Position numbers and translations under genes: made by a program. Under the pieces are notes generated by a model. It did not search any database, was not told the DNA's origin, and saw nothing but the letters and a program-made list of their open reading frames with translations. Below are positions 13,310 through 21,028 of a DNA stretch of 21,028 nucleotides, piece after piece (position 1 is the first letter of the stretch; every line of letters starts with the position of its first letter). The DNA is from JBEKTY01 sp049515555 (GTDB lineage Bacteria > Planctomycetota > Planctomycetia > Pirellulales > Thermoguttaceae), in assembly GCA_049515555.1 (NCBI GenBank), contig JBEKTY010000145.1:1-21028 (forward strand). Reading direction: 5' to 3'.

Positions 13310-14656
13310 TTACGTCAGGCCGTGCTTGGCGAGCTTGTCGCGGAAGGTCGAGGGTTTCATGCCCAAGGCGGCGGCGGCGGCGGTCTTATTGCCGCCTGCG
13401 GCGCGCAGGGCCCGCTCCAACAGCTCGCGCTCGGTCTGGTCCATGGTGGCGTGGAAATCGCCGGGCGGCAGGGGCTTGGCGTTGGGGGCGGGGGCGGCCA
13501 GGCCGGCCAGCTCGGACTCCAGCAGCTCGGCCGTGACGTGGCCGTTGCCCACCAGGTAGGCCCGCTCCAGGGTGTGGGCCAGCTCGCGGACGTTGCCCGG
13601 CCAGGTGTGCCGGCGCAACAGGTCGGGCACGGTGGGATCGACGCGGCACTGGCCCTTGCCCACCAGCCGCCGCAAGAGGTGCTCGGCCAGGAGGGGCACG
13701 TCTTCCAGCCGCTCGCGCAAGGGCGGCACGACGACCCGCAGCACGTCCAGGCGGTAGTACAGGTCTTCGCGGAAGGTGCCCTCGGCGATTTTTTCCAGCA
13801 GGTTCCGCTTGGTGGAGACGATGATCCGCACGTTGGCCTTGATGGGCGTCGTGCCGCCGACGCGCTCGAAGACCTTCTCCTCGATGGCCCGCAGGAGCTT
13901 GGACTGGTGCTCCAAGGGGATGTCGTCGACGTCGTCGAGATAGAGGGTGCCGCCCTCGGCCAGGTCGAAGCGGCCTTTGCGGCGCTGGTCGGCCCCGGTG
14001 AACGAGCCCTTCTCGTGCCCGTACAGCTCGCTCTCGATGAGGTGCGGCGGGAAGAGCGTGCAGCCGACCTTGACGAAGGGGAAATCGCGGCGGTGCGAAT
14101 GGCGATGGATCACGCCGGCGATGAGGTCCTTGCCCACGCCGGTCTCGCCGGCCAGCAGGACGTTGGCGTCGGTGCGGGCACAGATTTCCACCATTCGCCG
14201 CACGCGGCCGATGCCCGGCGATCGGCCGAGCACCGTCTGGTCGATGGGCGGGGGAGCGGAGGCGGCGGGGGCCAGCGCCCCTTCCACCGCCGGCCGGCCG
14301 ACCCGCTCGACGCGGGCCAACAGCGGGAAAATGTCCTCGTTGCGAAAGGGCTTGGTCACGAAATCGAAGGCCCCCAGCCGCATGGCCTCGACGGCCACGG
14401 GAATGCTGCCGTAGGCGGTCATCATGATCACCGCCATCGCCGCGCGCGAACCCTGCTTGACCCGCTTCAACAACTCGATGCCGTCCAGCTTGGGCATCTT
14501 CAGGTCGGTGACCAGGACGTCGAAGGCCCCGGCCTCGAGCAGCCGCCAGGCCTCTTCGCCGTCGGCGGCGGTGACCACCTCGTAGCCCTGCGCGGCCAGA
14601 TCGTCGGCCAAGGTGATGCGTTTGATCTTCTCGTCGTCGGCCACCAGGATTCGCAT
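13310..14656 (-). CDS. Sigma-54-dependent response regulator (NtrC/AtoC type)
   Basis: A 448-residue protein. The receiver domain (1-115) has the acidic pair DDE at 7-9, phosphoacceptor Asp51 in VLVTDLKMP, Thr80 and Lys102. The AAA+ domain (about 140-370) has Walker A GETGVGKD (170-177), the sigma-54 contact loop as GSFTGA (217-222; usually GAFTGA), Walker B TLYLDDVDDI with Asp where Glu is usual, and FREDLYYRLDVL with the arginine finger region. A Fis-type helix-turn-helix closes it (GNKTAAAAALGMKPSTFRDKL, 422-442). It activates sigma-54 promoters when phosphorylated by a partner kinase, not seen here. The ATG lies 4 bases after the stop of the metallopeptidase gene, so the two are probably one operon. 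Confidence 0.93.
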   Translation of the reverse strand: MRILVADDEKIKRITLADDLAAQGYEVVTAADGEEAWRLLEAGAFDVLVTDLKMPKLDGIELLKRVKQGSRAAMAVIMMTAYGSIPVAVEAMRLGAFDFVTKPFRNEDIFPLLARVERVGRPAVEGALAPAASAPPPIDQTVLGRSPGIGRVRRMVEICARTDANVLLAGETGVGKDLIAGVIHRHSHRRDFPFVKVGCTLFPPHLIESELYGHEKGSFTGADQRRKGRFDLAEGGTLYLDDVDDIPLEHQSKLLRAIEEKVFERVGGTTPIKANVRIIVSTKRNLLEKIAEGTFREDLYYRLDVLRVVVPPLRERLEDVPLLAEHLLRRLVGKGQCRVDPTVPDLLRRHTWPGNVRELAHTLERAYLVGNGHVTAELLESELAGLAAPAPNAKPLPPGDFHATMDQTERELLERALRAAGGNKTAAAAALGMKPSTFRDKLAKHGLT

Positions 14657-14660
14657 GGCT

Positions 14661-15419
14661 TCACTTCCGGCCCCAGAGCCGCTCGAGCAACTGGAACATC
14701 TGCGGATCGTGCCGCTGGAGCTCCGCCCGCACGAAGGGGAAGAAATCGTTGGTGCCGAAAAAGGCCTCCGACGATTCGGCGAAATACTCCTGGGGGTCGG
14801 TCAGGGCGTAGGCCCGCCGCACCTGGCCGCCGCAGCAGAGCACGGCGTCGTAAAGCTTGGCCTCCTTGGCGTGGCGATAGGCGGCAGTCAGCTCGGGATT
14901 CTCGAATCCGCCCGGCAGGAACCGATGGTGATAGCCGTGGGCCAGCTCGTGCAGGACCATCCACGGCTGGTCGAGCGTCCAGCGCAGAAAGTGCTGCGCA
15001 TTGGCGATCTCCACTGCGCCGGCCTTGTCCGGGTTCATATCGTGCTCCCGCAGCCAGCCGGCATCGGGATGATAGGCCATGCAGGGGTGATGCGGCTCGC
15101 AGAACTCGACCCAAATCGGGATCTGCCGGAGCTTGGCCACGGCCGGGGCGGGCACGTGCCGCACGATGTTGAAAAGCTGCTGCCCGGCCACCTTAAGCGT
15201 CTCGGCGCACAGGTCCGCCCGCTCCCGCGTGAAATCCTTATTGACCAGCAGTCGCCAACCCTCGACCTGCCGGACTTCATAGCGATCGGTGGGATCGAAC
15301 TTGGCCTTTTGGGCCTGACCCGGCGCGGCTGGCGGCCGGCCCGCCGGCTCGCCTGCCATGCCTGGCAGCCGCAGCAGGCACACAAGCAGGGCGACTCCAG
15401 CCCATAGGCATCTTGTCAT
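14661..15419 (-). CDS. Secreted zinc metallopeptidase (HExxH)
   Basis: A 252-residue protein with a signal peptide (MTRCLWAGVALLVCLLRLPGM). The start at 15419 was chosen for this signal; upstream frame is repeat-rich. The zincin motif HELAH is at 157-161 within MVLHELAHGYHH. Downstream, DPQEYFAESSEAFFG (209-222) offers Glu215 as a likely third zinc ligand, an arrangement like the ATLF-like (anthrax lethal factor/Pro-Pro endopeptidase) group. Substrate unknown. It would act outside the cytoplasm. The sigma-54 response regulator follows 4 bases later on the same strand, which suggests shared expression or a regulatory link. Confidence 0.8.
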   Translation of the reverse strand: MTRCLWAGVALLVCLLRLPGMAGEPAGRPPAAPGQAQKAKFDPTDRYEVRQVEGWRLLVNKDFTRERADLCAETLKVAGQQLFNIVRHVPAPAVAKLRQIPIWVEFCEPHHPCMAYHPDAGWLREHDMNPDKAGAVEIANAQHFLRWTLDQPWMVLHELAHGYHHRFLPGGFENPELTAAYRHAKEAKLYDAVLCCGGQVRRAYALTDPQEYFAESSEAFFGTNDFFPFVRAELQRHDPQMFQLLERLWGRK

Positions 15420-15456
15420 GGATATGGCCCCCACTGAAATGGCGCGACGGGTGCCC

Positions 15457-15475
15457 CTGCCGGAAGGTCCGGCAG
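15457..15475. repeat. Hairpin fragment related to the gggtgcc repeats
   Basis: ctgccgg (15457-15463) pairs with ccggcag (15469-15475), flanked by gggtgcc and gtgccacgg. This resembles one half of the 66-bp repeats. It lies in the divergent region between the metallopeptidase and TPM genes (15420-15748), which also holds a caacccc/ggggttg stem near 15570-15597. Confidence 0.4.
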
Positions 15476-15710
15476 TGCCACGGCTGCCGCAGTTTCCGCC
15501 GGGCAAACGCGGGCCTGGCCCCGTTCACAACCGAATCCCGCCTCGATCATAACCGGCAAAAGCAGGGGCAACAACCCCGTGATCAGAACAGGGGGTTGGC
15601 CGGCGGCGCGCAAGCGAACGAGTCACCGGGCTCGTCCATAGCAGTTCTGCCCCCTTTTTCGTACAAGCAGAATAAGACCTGGCGCTGGCAAGCGAGGCCG
15701 TTTACGTCCC

Positions 15711-15738
15711 TTTACCTCGTGCGCCGATGGTATATACT
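15711..15738 (+). promoter_or_regulatory. Candidate promoter for the TPM-phosphoketolase operon
   Basis: TTTACC at 15711-15716 and TATACT at 15733-15738 are separated by 16 bases. The -10 ends only 10 bases before the ATG at 15749, so a transcript from here would be nearly leaderless. Prediction by eye only. Confidence 0.35.
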
Positions 15739-15748
15739 GGTGGGCGTC

Positions 15749-16549
15749 ATGGTGAGAATTACTCCAGGGCGAAGTGCGTTGATTCTGACGGTTGTGGCGG
15801 CGGCGGTCTGCCGGCCGGCCGCGGCGGGCGACTTGCACATCAAACTCGATCCGCCGGGTGCGCGTGAGTTCATCCTCGACAAGGCCAACAAGCTTGACCC
15901 GCCCACGTACGAAAAACTCCGCAAGACATGCGACAAGCTGCTTACCGACAAAGCCACGCCCATCGTCATCGTCACCATCAACTCGATGGCTGAATACGGC
16001 GGGGAGGGCTTGCGCATCGAGACCTTCGCCCGGCTCCTGTTCGACCAGTGGCAGGTGGGCATAGCCCGGCTCGGCAAGCAGAGCTGGAACACGGGGATTC
16101 TAGTGCTGGTATCGGTCGGCGATCGCAAGGCGCGGATCGAGCTGGGCGCGGGGTGGGGGCGAGAGAAAGACCAGACCTGCCAGCAGATCATGGATGAGCG
16201 GATGGTCCCGAGGTTCAAGCAGGGCGACTTCAACGGCGGGATCTCCGCAGGGGTCGAAGCGCTTGAGGCCATGGCCCGGGGCAAGGATTTGCCGGCCGTC
16301 CCCCGCTCGCCGGGGCAGTACTTGATGGCCGTGGGGCTCATCGCCCTGGCCGTCTTCACGGTCGTGTCGCTCGTTCGCCGCGGGGCCGGTGGTTGGGCGT
16401 GGCTCCTGTGGGGCCTGGTCTTCTCCGCCCTGGGATACCTGCTCTATAGCTTCCTGACCAGCTCCAGCCGCGGCGGGTCGGGCGGATTCGGCGGCGGATC
16501 GTTCGGCGGCGGATTCTCCGGCGGAGGGGGAGCCAGCGGTTCCTGGTAG
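15749..16549 (+). CDS. TPM-domain membrane protein with glycine-rich tail
   Basis: A 266-residue protein. The order is a signal peptide (1-26, LILTVVAAAVCRPAAA), a TPM domain (about 45-175: TPIVIVTINSM, WNTGILVLVSVGDRKARIELGAGW, FNGGISAGVEAL), two transmembrane segments (190-210, 215-237) and a Gly/Ser tail (GGFGGGSFGGGFSGGGG). This is the YgcG-type TPM layout. TPM domains occur in a plant thylakoid phosphatase and in bacterial envelope proteins of unclear role. The ATG at 15749 was chosen because it starts the signal peptide, and a GGTGGG precedes it. The next gene, another TPM protein, begins 8 bases after the stop. Confidence 0.85.
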   Translation: MVRITPGRSALILTVVAAAVCRPAAAGDLHIKLDPPGAREFILDKANKLDPPTYEKLRKTCDKLLTDKATPIVIVTINSMAEYGGEGLRIETFARLLFDQWQVGIARLGKQSWNTGILVLVSVGDRKARIELGAGWGREKDQTCQQIMDERMVPRFKQGDFNGGISAGVEALEAMARGKDLPAVPRSPGQYLMAVGLIALAVFTVVSLVRRGAGGWAWLLWGLVFSALGYLLYSFLTSSSRGGSGGFGGGSFGGGFSGGGGASGSW

Positions 16550-16556
16550 ACCGGTC

Positions 16557-17237
16557 ATGCGACGAGCCAGCCAGCAGTTCAGCCACGAACAGCGCAAAGC
16601 GGTCGAGCAGGCGGTGGCCGGGGCCGAACGCAAGGCGTCTGTCGAAATCGTGCCGGTCGTGGCCACCGCGTCCGGGCGGTACGATCGACCGGAGGACATG
16701 GTCGGGCTGGGGCTGGGCCTGATCGCACTCGTCGCAGCCTGGTGGCTGCTGCCGCTGGAACCGGCGGAAAGCGGGAGCTGGGGCGGCATGCCGCAGTGGG
16801 AGCGGCTCCTGATCATGGTCGTGGCAGCCGTGGCGGGGTTCGTGATGGGAGCCGCGGCGGCCAGGCACGTCGGCTGGCTGCGACTGCTGTTCACCCCCAG
16901 GCGGCAGATGCGCGACGAGGTGGCGGAACGGGCCCGCGCCGTCTTCTTCGACAGCCGCGTCCACCATACGACCGGCAATACCGGTCTGCTGGTCTACGTT
17001 TCGCTGTACGAGCGCATGGCGGCGATTCTGGCTGACGAGAGCATCATGGACAAGCTGGGCCAGAACGGGCTTGACGAGCTGTGCGCCGCGCTCAGCGGCA
17101 AGCTGCGGAATCTGCATCCCGCCGACGCTATCTGCCAGACCATCGCCGCCGCCGGCGAAAAACTTGCGCCGCTCCTGCCCCGCGGGGAGAACGACGTCAA
17201 CCAGATATCCGACGCGCTCGTCATCCTCGACCGCTGA
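16557..17237 (+). CDS. Second TPM-family membrane protein
   Basis: A 226-residue protein lacking a signal peptide. The N-terminal part (SHEQRKAVEQAVAGAERKASVEIVPVV) resembles the start of TPM domains. Two hydrophobic segments (about 48-66 and 83-101) follow, then RAVFFDSRVHHTTGNTGLLVYVSLYERMAAILAD (127-160), the second half of a TPM fold interrupted by the membrane hairpin. Pairs of YgcG-like and this split form are common neighbours in bacteria. Function unknown. It lies between the first TPM protein and transaldolase on one strand, so the five genes are probably cotranscribed. Confidence 0.75.
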   Translation: MRRASQQFSHEQRKAVEQAVAGAERKASVEIVPVVATASGRYDRPEDMVGLGLGLIALVAAWWLLPLEPAESGSWGGMPQWERLLIMVVAAVAGFVMGAAAARHVGWLRLLFTPRRQMRDEVAERARAVFFDSRVHHTTGNTGLLVYVSLYERMAAILADESIMDKLGQNGLDELCAALSGKLRNLHPADAICQTIAAAGEKLAPLLPRGENDVNQISDALVILDR

Positions 17238-17275
17238 TCCGATCTTCGGAAAGGAACACGGCGAGGAGAGAAATC

Positions 17276-18361
17276 ATGAAAGCCACCCAAGCACTGCACG
17301 AAATGGGCCAGAGCCTGTGGCTCGACAACCTCACCCGCGGTCTGCTGACCAGCGGCACGCTCCGCCGTTACATCCGGGAGTTCTCGGTTACCGGGCTCAC
17401 CTCGAACCCCACGATCTTTGATCACGCCGTCAAGAACAGCCACGACTACGACGACGCCATCCGCCGGAAGGTGATGGCCGGGAAATCGGGCGAGGCCCTG
17501 TTCTTCGAGCTGGCGCTGGAGGACCTCACCCGGGCCGCCGATCTGTTCCGGCCGATTTACGACGGGACCGACGGCGTGGACGGCTGGGTGTCGTTGGAGG
17601 TCTCGCCCCTGCTGGCCCACGACACGGCCGCGACCATCACGGCGGCCAAGGAACTCCATGCCCGAGCCCAGCGGCCCAACCTGTTCATCAAGATCCCGGG
17701 CACCGCCGAGGGGCTGCCGGCCGTCGAGGAGTCGATCTTTGCGGGCGTGCCGATCAACGTAACGCTCCTGTTCTCTCGCGAGCAGTACATCGCGGCGGCC
17801 GAGGCCTACTTGCGCGGCATCGAGCGGCGCATCGCCGCCGGGCTGGACCCCAAGGTCGGCTCGGTGGCTTCCTTGTTCATCAGCCGCTGGGACGTGGCGG
17901 TGACGGGCAAGGCCCCCGAGGAGCTGCGCGACCAACTCGGCATCGCCGTCGCCGGGCAGACTTACGAGACGTATTGCTCCTTGGCCGACTCGCCGCGCTG
18001 GCAGCGCATCTTCAGCGCCGGCGCCCGCCGCCAGCGCCTGCTGTGGGCCAGCACAAGGACCAAGGACCCCAAGGCCTCCGACATCCTGTACATCCGCGCC
18101 CTGGCCGCGCCGCTTACCGTGAACACGATGCCCGAGGCAACCCTGCACGCCTTTGCCGATCATGGCGAAATTGGCCCGGCCTTGCCCACGCATGCCGGCA
18201 ACTGCGATGAGGTACTGGCCAAGTTCACCCGGGCCGGGATCGACATCGCGGCCCTGGCCGACCAGCTCCAGGACGAAGGGGCCGCGTTGTTCGTCAAGTC
18301 CTGGAACGAGCTGCTGGCGTGCATCGCGTCCAAAAGCCGGACGCTCAACAAGGCGGGCTAG
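17276..18361 (+). CDS. tal: Transaldolase
   Basis: A 361-residue cytoplasmic enzyme that transfers a dihydroxyacetone unit between sugar phosphates (sedoheptulose-7-P plus glyceraldehyde-3-P to erythrose-4-P plus fructose-6-P). Visible motifs are SLWLDNLTRGLL (13-24), VTGLTSNPTIFDHA (38-51), SLEVSP (106-111), NLFIKIPGT (135-143) with Schiff-base Lys139, NVTLLFS (161-167) and VNTMPEATL. The length fits the longer transaldolase subfamily of actinobacteria and cyanobacteria. A GAGGAGAG ribosome site lies 6 bases before the ATG. The acetate kinase ATG follows the stop after 2 bases, which ties it to the phosphoketolase route. Confidence 0.95.
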   Translation: MKATQALHEMGQSLWLDNLTRGLLTSGTLRRYIREFSVTGLTSNPTIFDHAVKNSHDYDDAIRRKVMAGKSGEALFFELALEDLTRAADLFRPIYDGTDGVDGWVSLEVSPLLAHDTAATITAAKELHARAQRPNLFIKIPGTAEGLPAVEESIFAGVPINVTLLFSREQYIAAAEAYLRGIERRIAAGLDPKVGSVASLFISRWDVAVTGKAPEELRDQLGIAVAGQTYETYCSLADSPRWQRIFSAGARRQRLLWASTRTKDPKASDILYIRALAAPLTVNTMPEATLHAFADHGEIGPALPTHAGNCDEVLAKFTRAGIDIAALADQLQDEGAALFVKSWNELLACIASKSRTLNKAG

Positions 18362-18363
18362 CC

Positions 18364-19599
18364 ATGGAACCTGCTAAAGCACGCATCCTGACGATCAACG
18401 GCGGCTCGTCGAGCATCAAGTTCGCGCTGTTCGAGTGTGCCGGCGCGCTGCGGCGGATTGTGGCGGGCGGGATCGAGCGGATTGGACTGCCGGAGGCCGT
18501 CTTTCGGGCGAAAGGCGTGGACCAGGCGGACAATTTTTCGCGGTCAGTTGCGGCGCCGGATCACGCGGTGGCGGTGGTCGCCCTGATGGATTGGATCGAG
18601 CAGCACAGCGGGCGCAACGCATTGACCGCGGTGGGGCATCGCGTGGTGCACGGCGGGCCGAAGTATAGCCAGCCGCAACGGCTCACCGCGGAAATGGTCG
18701 AAGAGCTGCGCCGGCTCAGTCCGTTCGATCCCGAGCATCTGCCGGAGGAGATCCTGTTGACCGAGGCCTTTCATCGCCGTTTTCCCGACCTGCCGCAAGT
18801 GGCGTGTTTCGACACGGCTTTTCACCACGACCTGCCGCGGGTGGCCCGCTTGCTGCCCATCCCGCGGCGTTACGAGGCGCAGGGCGTGCGGCGGTACGGC
18901 TTTCACGGGCTGTCGTACTCGTACCTGATGGGCGAGCTGGCGCGACTGGCCGGAGCGGAGGCGGCACAAGGCCGGGTCGTCCTGGCCCACCTCGGCAATG
19001 GCGCCAGCCTGGCGGCGGTGCATCACGGCAAGCCCGTGGACACGAGCATGAGTTTCACCCCGACCGCCGGCGTGCCCATGAGCACCCGCTCCGGCGACCT
19101 CGACCCCGGACTGCTGTGGTATCTGGCGCGCACCGACGGCCTGGATGCGAAACGATTCAACGAGATGGTCAACTTCCAGTCGGGGCTGCTGGGCATGTCG
19201 GAGACCAGCTCCGACATGCGCGACTTGCTCGACCGTGAAAGGCAGGACGTGCGGGCGGCCGAGGCGGTCGCGGTGTTCTGCTACCAGGTGAAGAAATGGA
19301 TCGGCGCGTTCACGGCGGCACTGGGCGGACTGGACACGCTGGTGTTCGCCGGCGGCATCGGCGAGAGTGCGCCCACGGTCCGCGCCCGGATCTGCGATGG
19401 GCTGGCACTGCTCGGAATAGAACTCGACCAGGAGCGAAACGCGGCCGGTGCGGGCGTGATCGCCGCCGCGGCCGGCCGGGTGGCGGTCCGCGTCATTCGC
19501 ACTGACGAGGAATGGATGATCGCCAGTACGGTCTGCCGCGTTTTGGGCCTCAAAATGGAAAAGGAACATGAAAGCGAACCCGATGACGGTAACGGATAA
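18364..19599 (+). CDS. ackA: Acetate/propionate family kinase (acetate kinase)
   Basis: A 411-residue enzyme converting acetyl phosphate and ADP to acetate and ATP. Motifs are TINGGSSSIKF (10-20), GHRVVHGG (91-98, Arg93), ACFDTAFH (147-154, Asp150), RRYGFHGLS (176-184, His181), AHLGNGASL (208-216), DTSMSFTPTAG (226-236), TRSGDLDP (241-248, Arg242) and FAGGIGE near the C-terminal third. Two segments differ from standard AckA: NGGSSS in place of NAGSSS, and SPFDPEHLPEEI (119-130) where PLAPLHNP is usual. Such a branch is known beside phosphoketolase genes. It lies 2 bases after transaldolase and overlaps phosphoketolase by 32 bases, so translation is probably coupled. Confidence 0.93.
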   Translation: MEPAKARILTINGGSSSIKFALFECAGALRRIVAGGIERIGLPEAVFRAKGVDQADNFSRSVAAPDHAVAVVALMDWIEQHSGRNALTAVGHRVVHGGPKYSQPQRLTAEMVEELRRLSPFDPEHLPEEILLTEAFHRRFPDLPQVACFDTAFHHDLPRVARLLPIPRRYEAQGVRRYGFHGLSYSYLMGELARLAGAEAAQGRVVLAHLGNGASLAAVHHGKPVDTSMSFTPTAGVPMSTRSGDLDPGLLWYLARTDGLDAKRFNEMVNFQSGLLGMSETSSDMRDLLDRERQDVRAAEAVAVFCYQVKKWIGAFTAALGGLDTLVFAGGIGESAPTVRARICDGLALLGIELDQERNAAGAGVIAAAAGRVAVRVIRTDEEWMIASTVCRVLGLKMEKEHESEPDDGNG

Positions 19600-21028
19600 G
19601 CCGCTCGCGCCGGAATTGCTTGCGAAGATCGACGCCTACTGGCGGGCCGCCAACTATCTGTCGGTCGGCCAGATCTATCTCTATGACAATCCGCTGCTGA
19701 AGCGGCCGCTGACGCTCGCGGATGTGAAGCACATGCTGCTGGGACATTGGGGCACGACCCCCGGGCAGAACTTCATTTACGTGCACTTGAACCGGGTGAT
19801 CAAGAAATACGACCTGGACATGATTTACGTCTCGGGGCCCGGGCACGGCGGCCCGGCCGTCGTGGGCAACACTTATCTCGAAGGCACTTACAGCGAGATC
19901 TATCCCGATATCAGCCGGGACGAGGCCGGGCTGCGGAAACTCTTTATTCAGTTCTCGTTTCCCGGCGGGATTCCCAGCCACGCATCGCCGGAGTGCCCGG
20001 GCTCGATCCACGAGGGCGGCGAGCTGGGCTATTCGCTCAGCCATTCGTTCGGGGCGGTGCTGGACAATCCCGAACTGGTCGTGGCCTGCGTCGTGGGCGA
20101 CGGCGAGGCGGAAACCGGCCCGCTGGCTACGGCCTGGCATTCCAACAAGTTTCTCGATCCGGCCACCGACGGCGCGGTGCTGCCGATCCTGCATCTGAAC
20201 GGCTACAAGATTTCCAACCCCACCATCCTGGCCCGCATCGAGCATGAGGAGCTGGAACAGTTGCTCCGCGGGTACGGGTGGAGGCCCTACTTCGTCGCGG
20301 GACACGAGCCGGAGAAGATGCACCAGGCCATGGCCGCGACGCTCGACGCGGCGGTGGACGAGATCAAGCAGATCCAGCGGGAGGCCCGCGTCGACGGCAA
20401 CCTCACGCGCCCGCGCTGGCCGATGATCGTGCTCGATTCACCCAAGGGCTGGACGGGGCCGAAGGTGGTCGACGGCCTGCCGGTGGAAGGCACCTTCCGG
20501 TCGCACCAGGTGCCGCTTTCCGACCCGGCCACCCATCCCGAACATCTCAAGCTGTTGGAAGACTGGCTGCGGAGCTACCGGCCGGAGGAGCTCTTCGACG
20601 AGCGGGGCCGCCTGAAGCCGGAGCTGGCCGAACTTGCCCCCCAGGGCCAGCGGCGGATGGGCGCCAATCCCCACGCCAACGGCGGCATGCTGCTTTGCGA
20701 CCTGCGGATGCCGGATTTCCGCGACTACGCGGCCGACGTGCCCGCGCCGGGGGCGCCCGGCATCGGCGACACGCACGTGCTCGGGCCTTTCCTGCGCGAC
20801 GTGACGAAGCTGAACGGCGAGCAGCGGAATTTCCGCGTGTTTGGCCCCGACGAGACGCTCTCCAACGGCCTGGAAGCCCTCTTTGAAATGACAAAGCGCC
20901 AATGGGACGCCGCCACCGTGCCCGGCGACGAGTTTCTCGCGCCCGCCGGGCGGGTGATGGAAATGCTCAGCGAGCACCAATGCGAGGGCTGGCTCGAGGG
21001 CTACCTGCTCACCGGGCGGCATGGACTC
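19568..21028 (+). CDS. xpk: Phosphoketolase (partial, cut by the window end)
   Basis: The first 487 residues, open at the window edge; the family is near 790. It is a thiamine-diphosphate enzyme splitting xylulose-5-P (and usually fructose-6-P) with phosphate to acetyl phosphate plus glyceraldehyde-3-P or erythrose-4-P. Motifs are LLGHWGTTPGQNF (57-69), YVSGPGHGGPA (87-97), FPGGIPSH (131-138), EGGELGYSLSHSFGAVLDNP (149-168), VVGDGEAETGP (175-185) with the thiamine/Mg2+ GDG, and LTGRHGL at the edge. The start at 19568 was chosen because AAAAGGA sits about 5 bases upstream; ATG at 19583 is possible. It overlaps the end of acetate kinase, the enzyme that uses its product. Confidence 0.95.
   Translation, partial: MKANPMTVTDKPLAPELLAKIDAYWRAANYLSVGQIYLYDNPLLKRPLTLADVKHMLLGHWGTTPGQNFIYVHLNRVIKKYDLDMIYVSGPGHGGPAVVGNTYLEGTYSEIYPDISRDEAGLRKLFIQFSFPGGIPSHASPECPGSIHEGGELGYSLSHSFGAVLDNPELVVACVVGDGEAETGPLATAWHSNKFLDPATDGAVLPILHLNGYKISNPTILARIEHEELEQLLRGYGWRPYFVAGHEPEKMHQAMAATLDAAVDEIKQIQREARVDGNLTRPRWPMIVLDSPKGWTGPKVVDGLPVEGTFRSHQVPLSDPATHPEHLKLLEDWLRSYRPEELFDERGRLKPELAELAPQGQRRMGANPHANGGMLLCDLRMPDFRDYAADVPAPGAPGIGDTHVLGPFLRDVTKLNGEQRNFRVFGPDETLSNGLEALFEMTKRQWDAATVPGDEFLAPAGRVMEMLSEHQCEGWLEGYLLTGRHGL

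Overview
The window looks like the chromosome of a planctomycete, probably of the Pirellulales type. This is inferred, not proven. The DNA is GC-rich. There are secreted proline/glycine/serine-rich proteins with a planctomycete-style GYFTTTWRQWP motif, a Tat-signal DUF362 protein beside a polyferredoxin, VapBC-like pairs, and long intergenic stretches packed with palindromic repeats. No rRNA, tRNA, CRISPR array or intact transposase gene was seen.

Layout. 1-2620: the end of an unknown gene, a secreted proline-rich protein with two C-terminal YHS-like modules, and, convergent with it, a secreted low-complexity protein; a nested inverted repeat separates the two. 2749-4272 (minus strand): class II fructose-bisphosphate aldolase followed by an Rrf2-type regulator without the usual cluster cysteines. 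4273-4790: two palindromic repeat systems, one a 125-bp MITE-like element with 8-bp flanking duplications. 4791-6119: an exported planctomycete-type hypothetical protein. 6120-7119: no gene, only simple and inverted repeats. 7120-7807 (minus): a PIN toxin, its antitoxin and a truncated antitoxin start. 7808-8612: no gene, a hairpin cluster. 8613-9298: a membrane protein and a small convergent gene. 9299-10230: a repeat array with a 228-bp direct duplication. 10381-13129: Tat-exported DUF362 protein followed by a NapH/NapG-like membrane polyferredoxin. 13130-13309: stacked hairpins between convergent genes. 13310-15419 (minus): a secreted zinc metallopeptidase and a sigma-54-dependent response regulator. 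15749-21028 (plus): two TPM-domain proteins, transaldolase, acetate kinase and phosphoketolase, the last cut by the window edge.

How the genes work together. The clearest unit is tal-ackA-xpk, whose genes nearly touch or overlap. Phosphoketolase cleaves xylulose-5-P or fructose-6-P to acetyl phosphate, acetate kinase turns that into acetate and ATP, and transaldolase rebalances the sugar phosphates. Two membrane TPM proteins lie just upstream on the same strand. DUF362 and the polyferredoxin probably form a membrane/periplasmic electron-transfer module of unknown substrate. The metallopeptidase and response regulator are separated by 4 bases and likely cotranscribed, with no histidine kinase in view. 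Several repeat families recur in the window, including one apparently absorbed in frame into the polyferredoxin gene.
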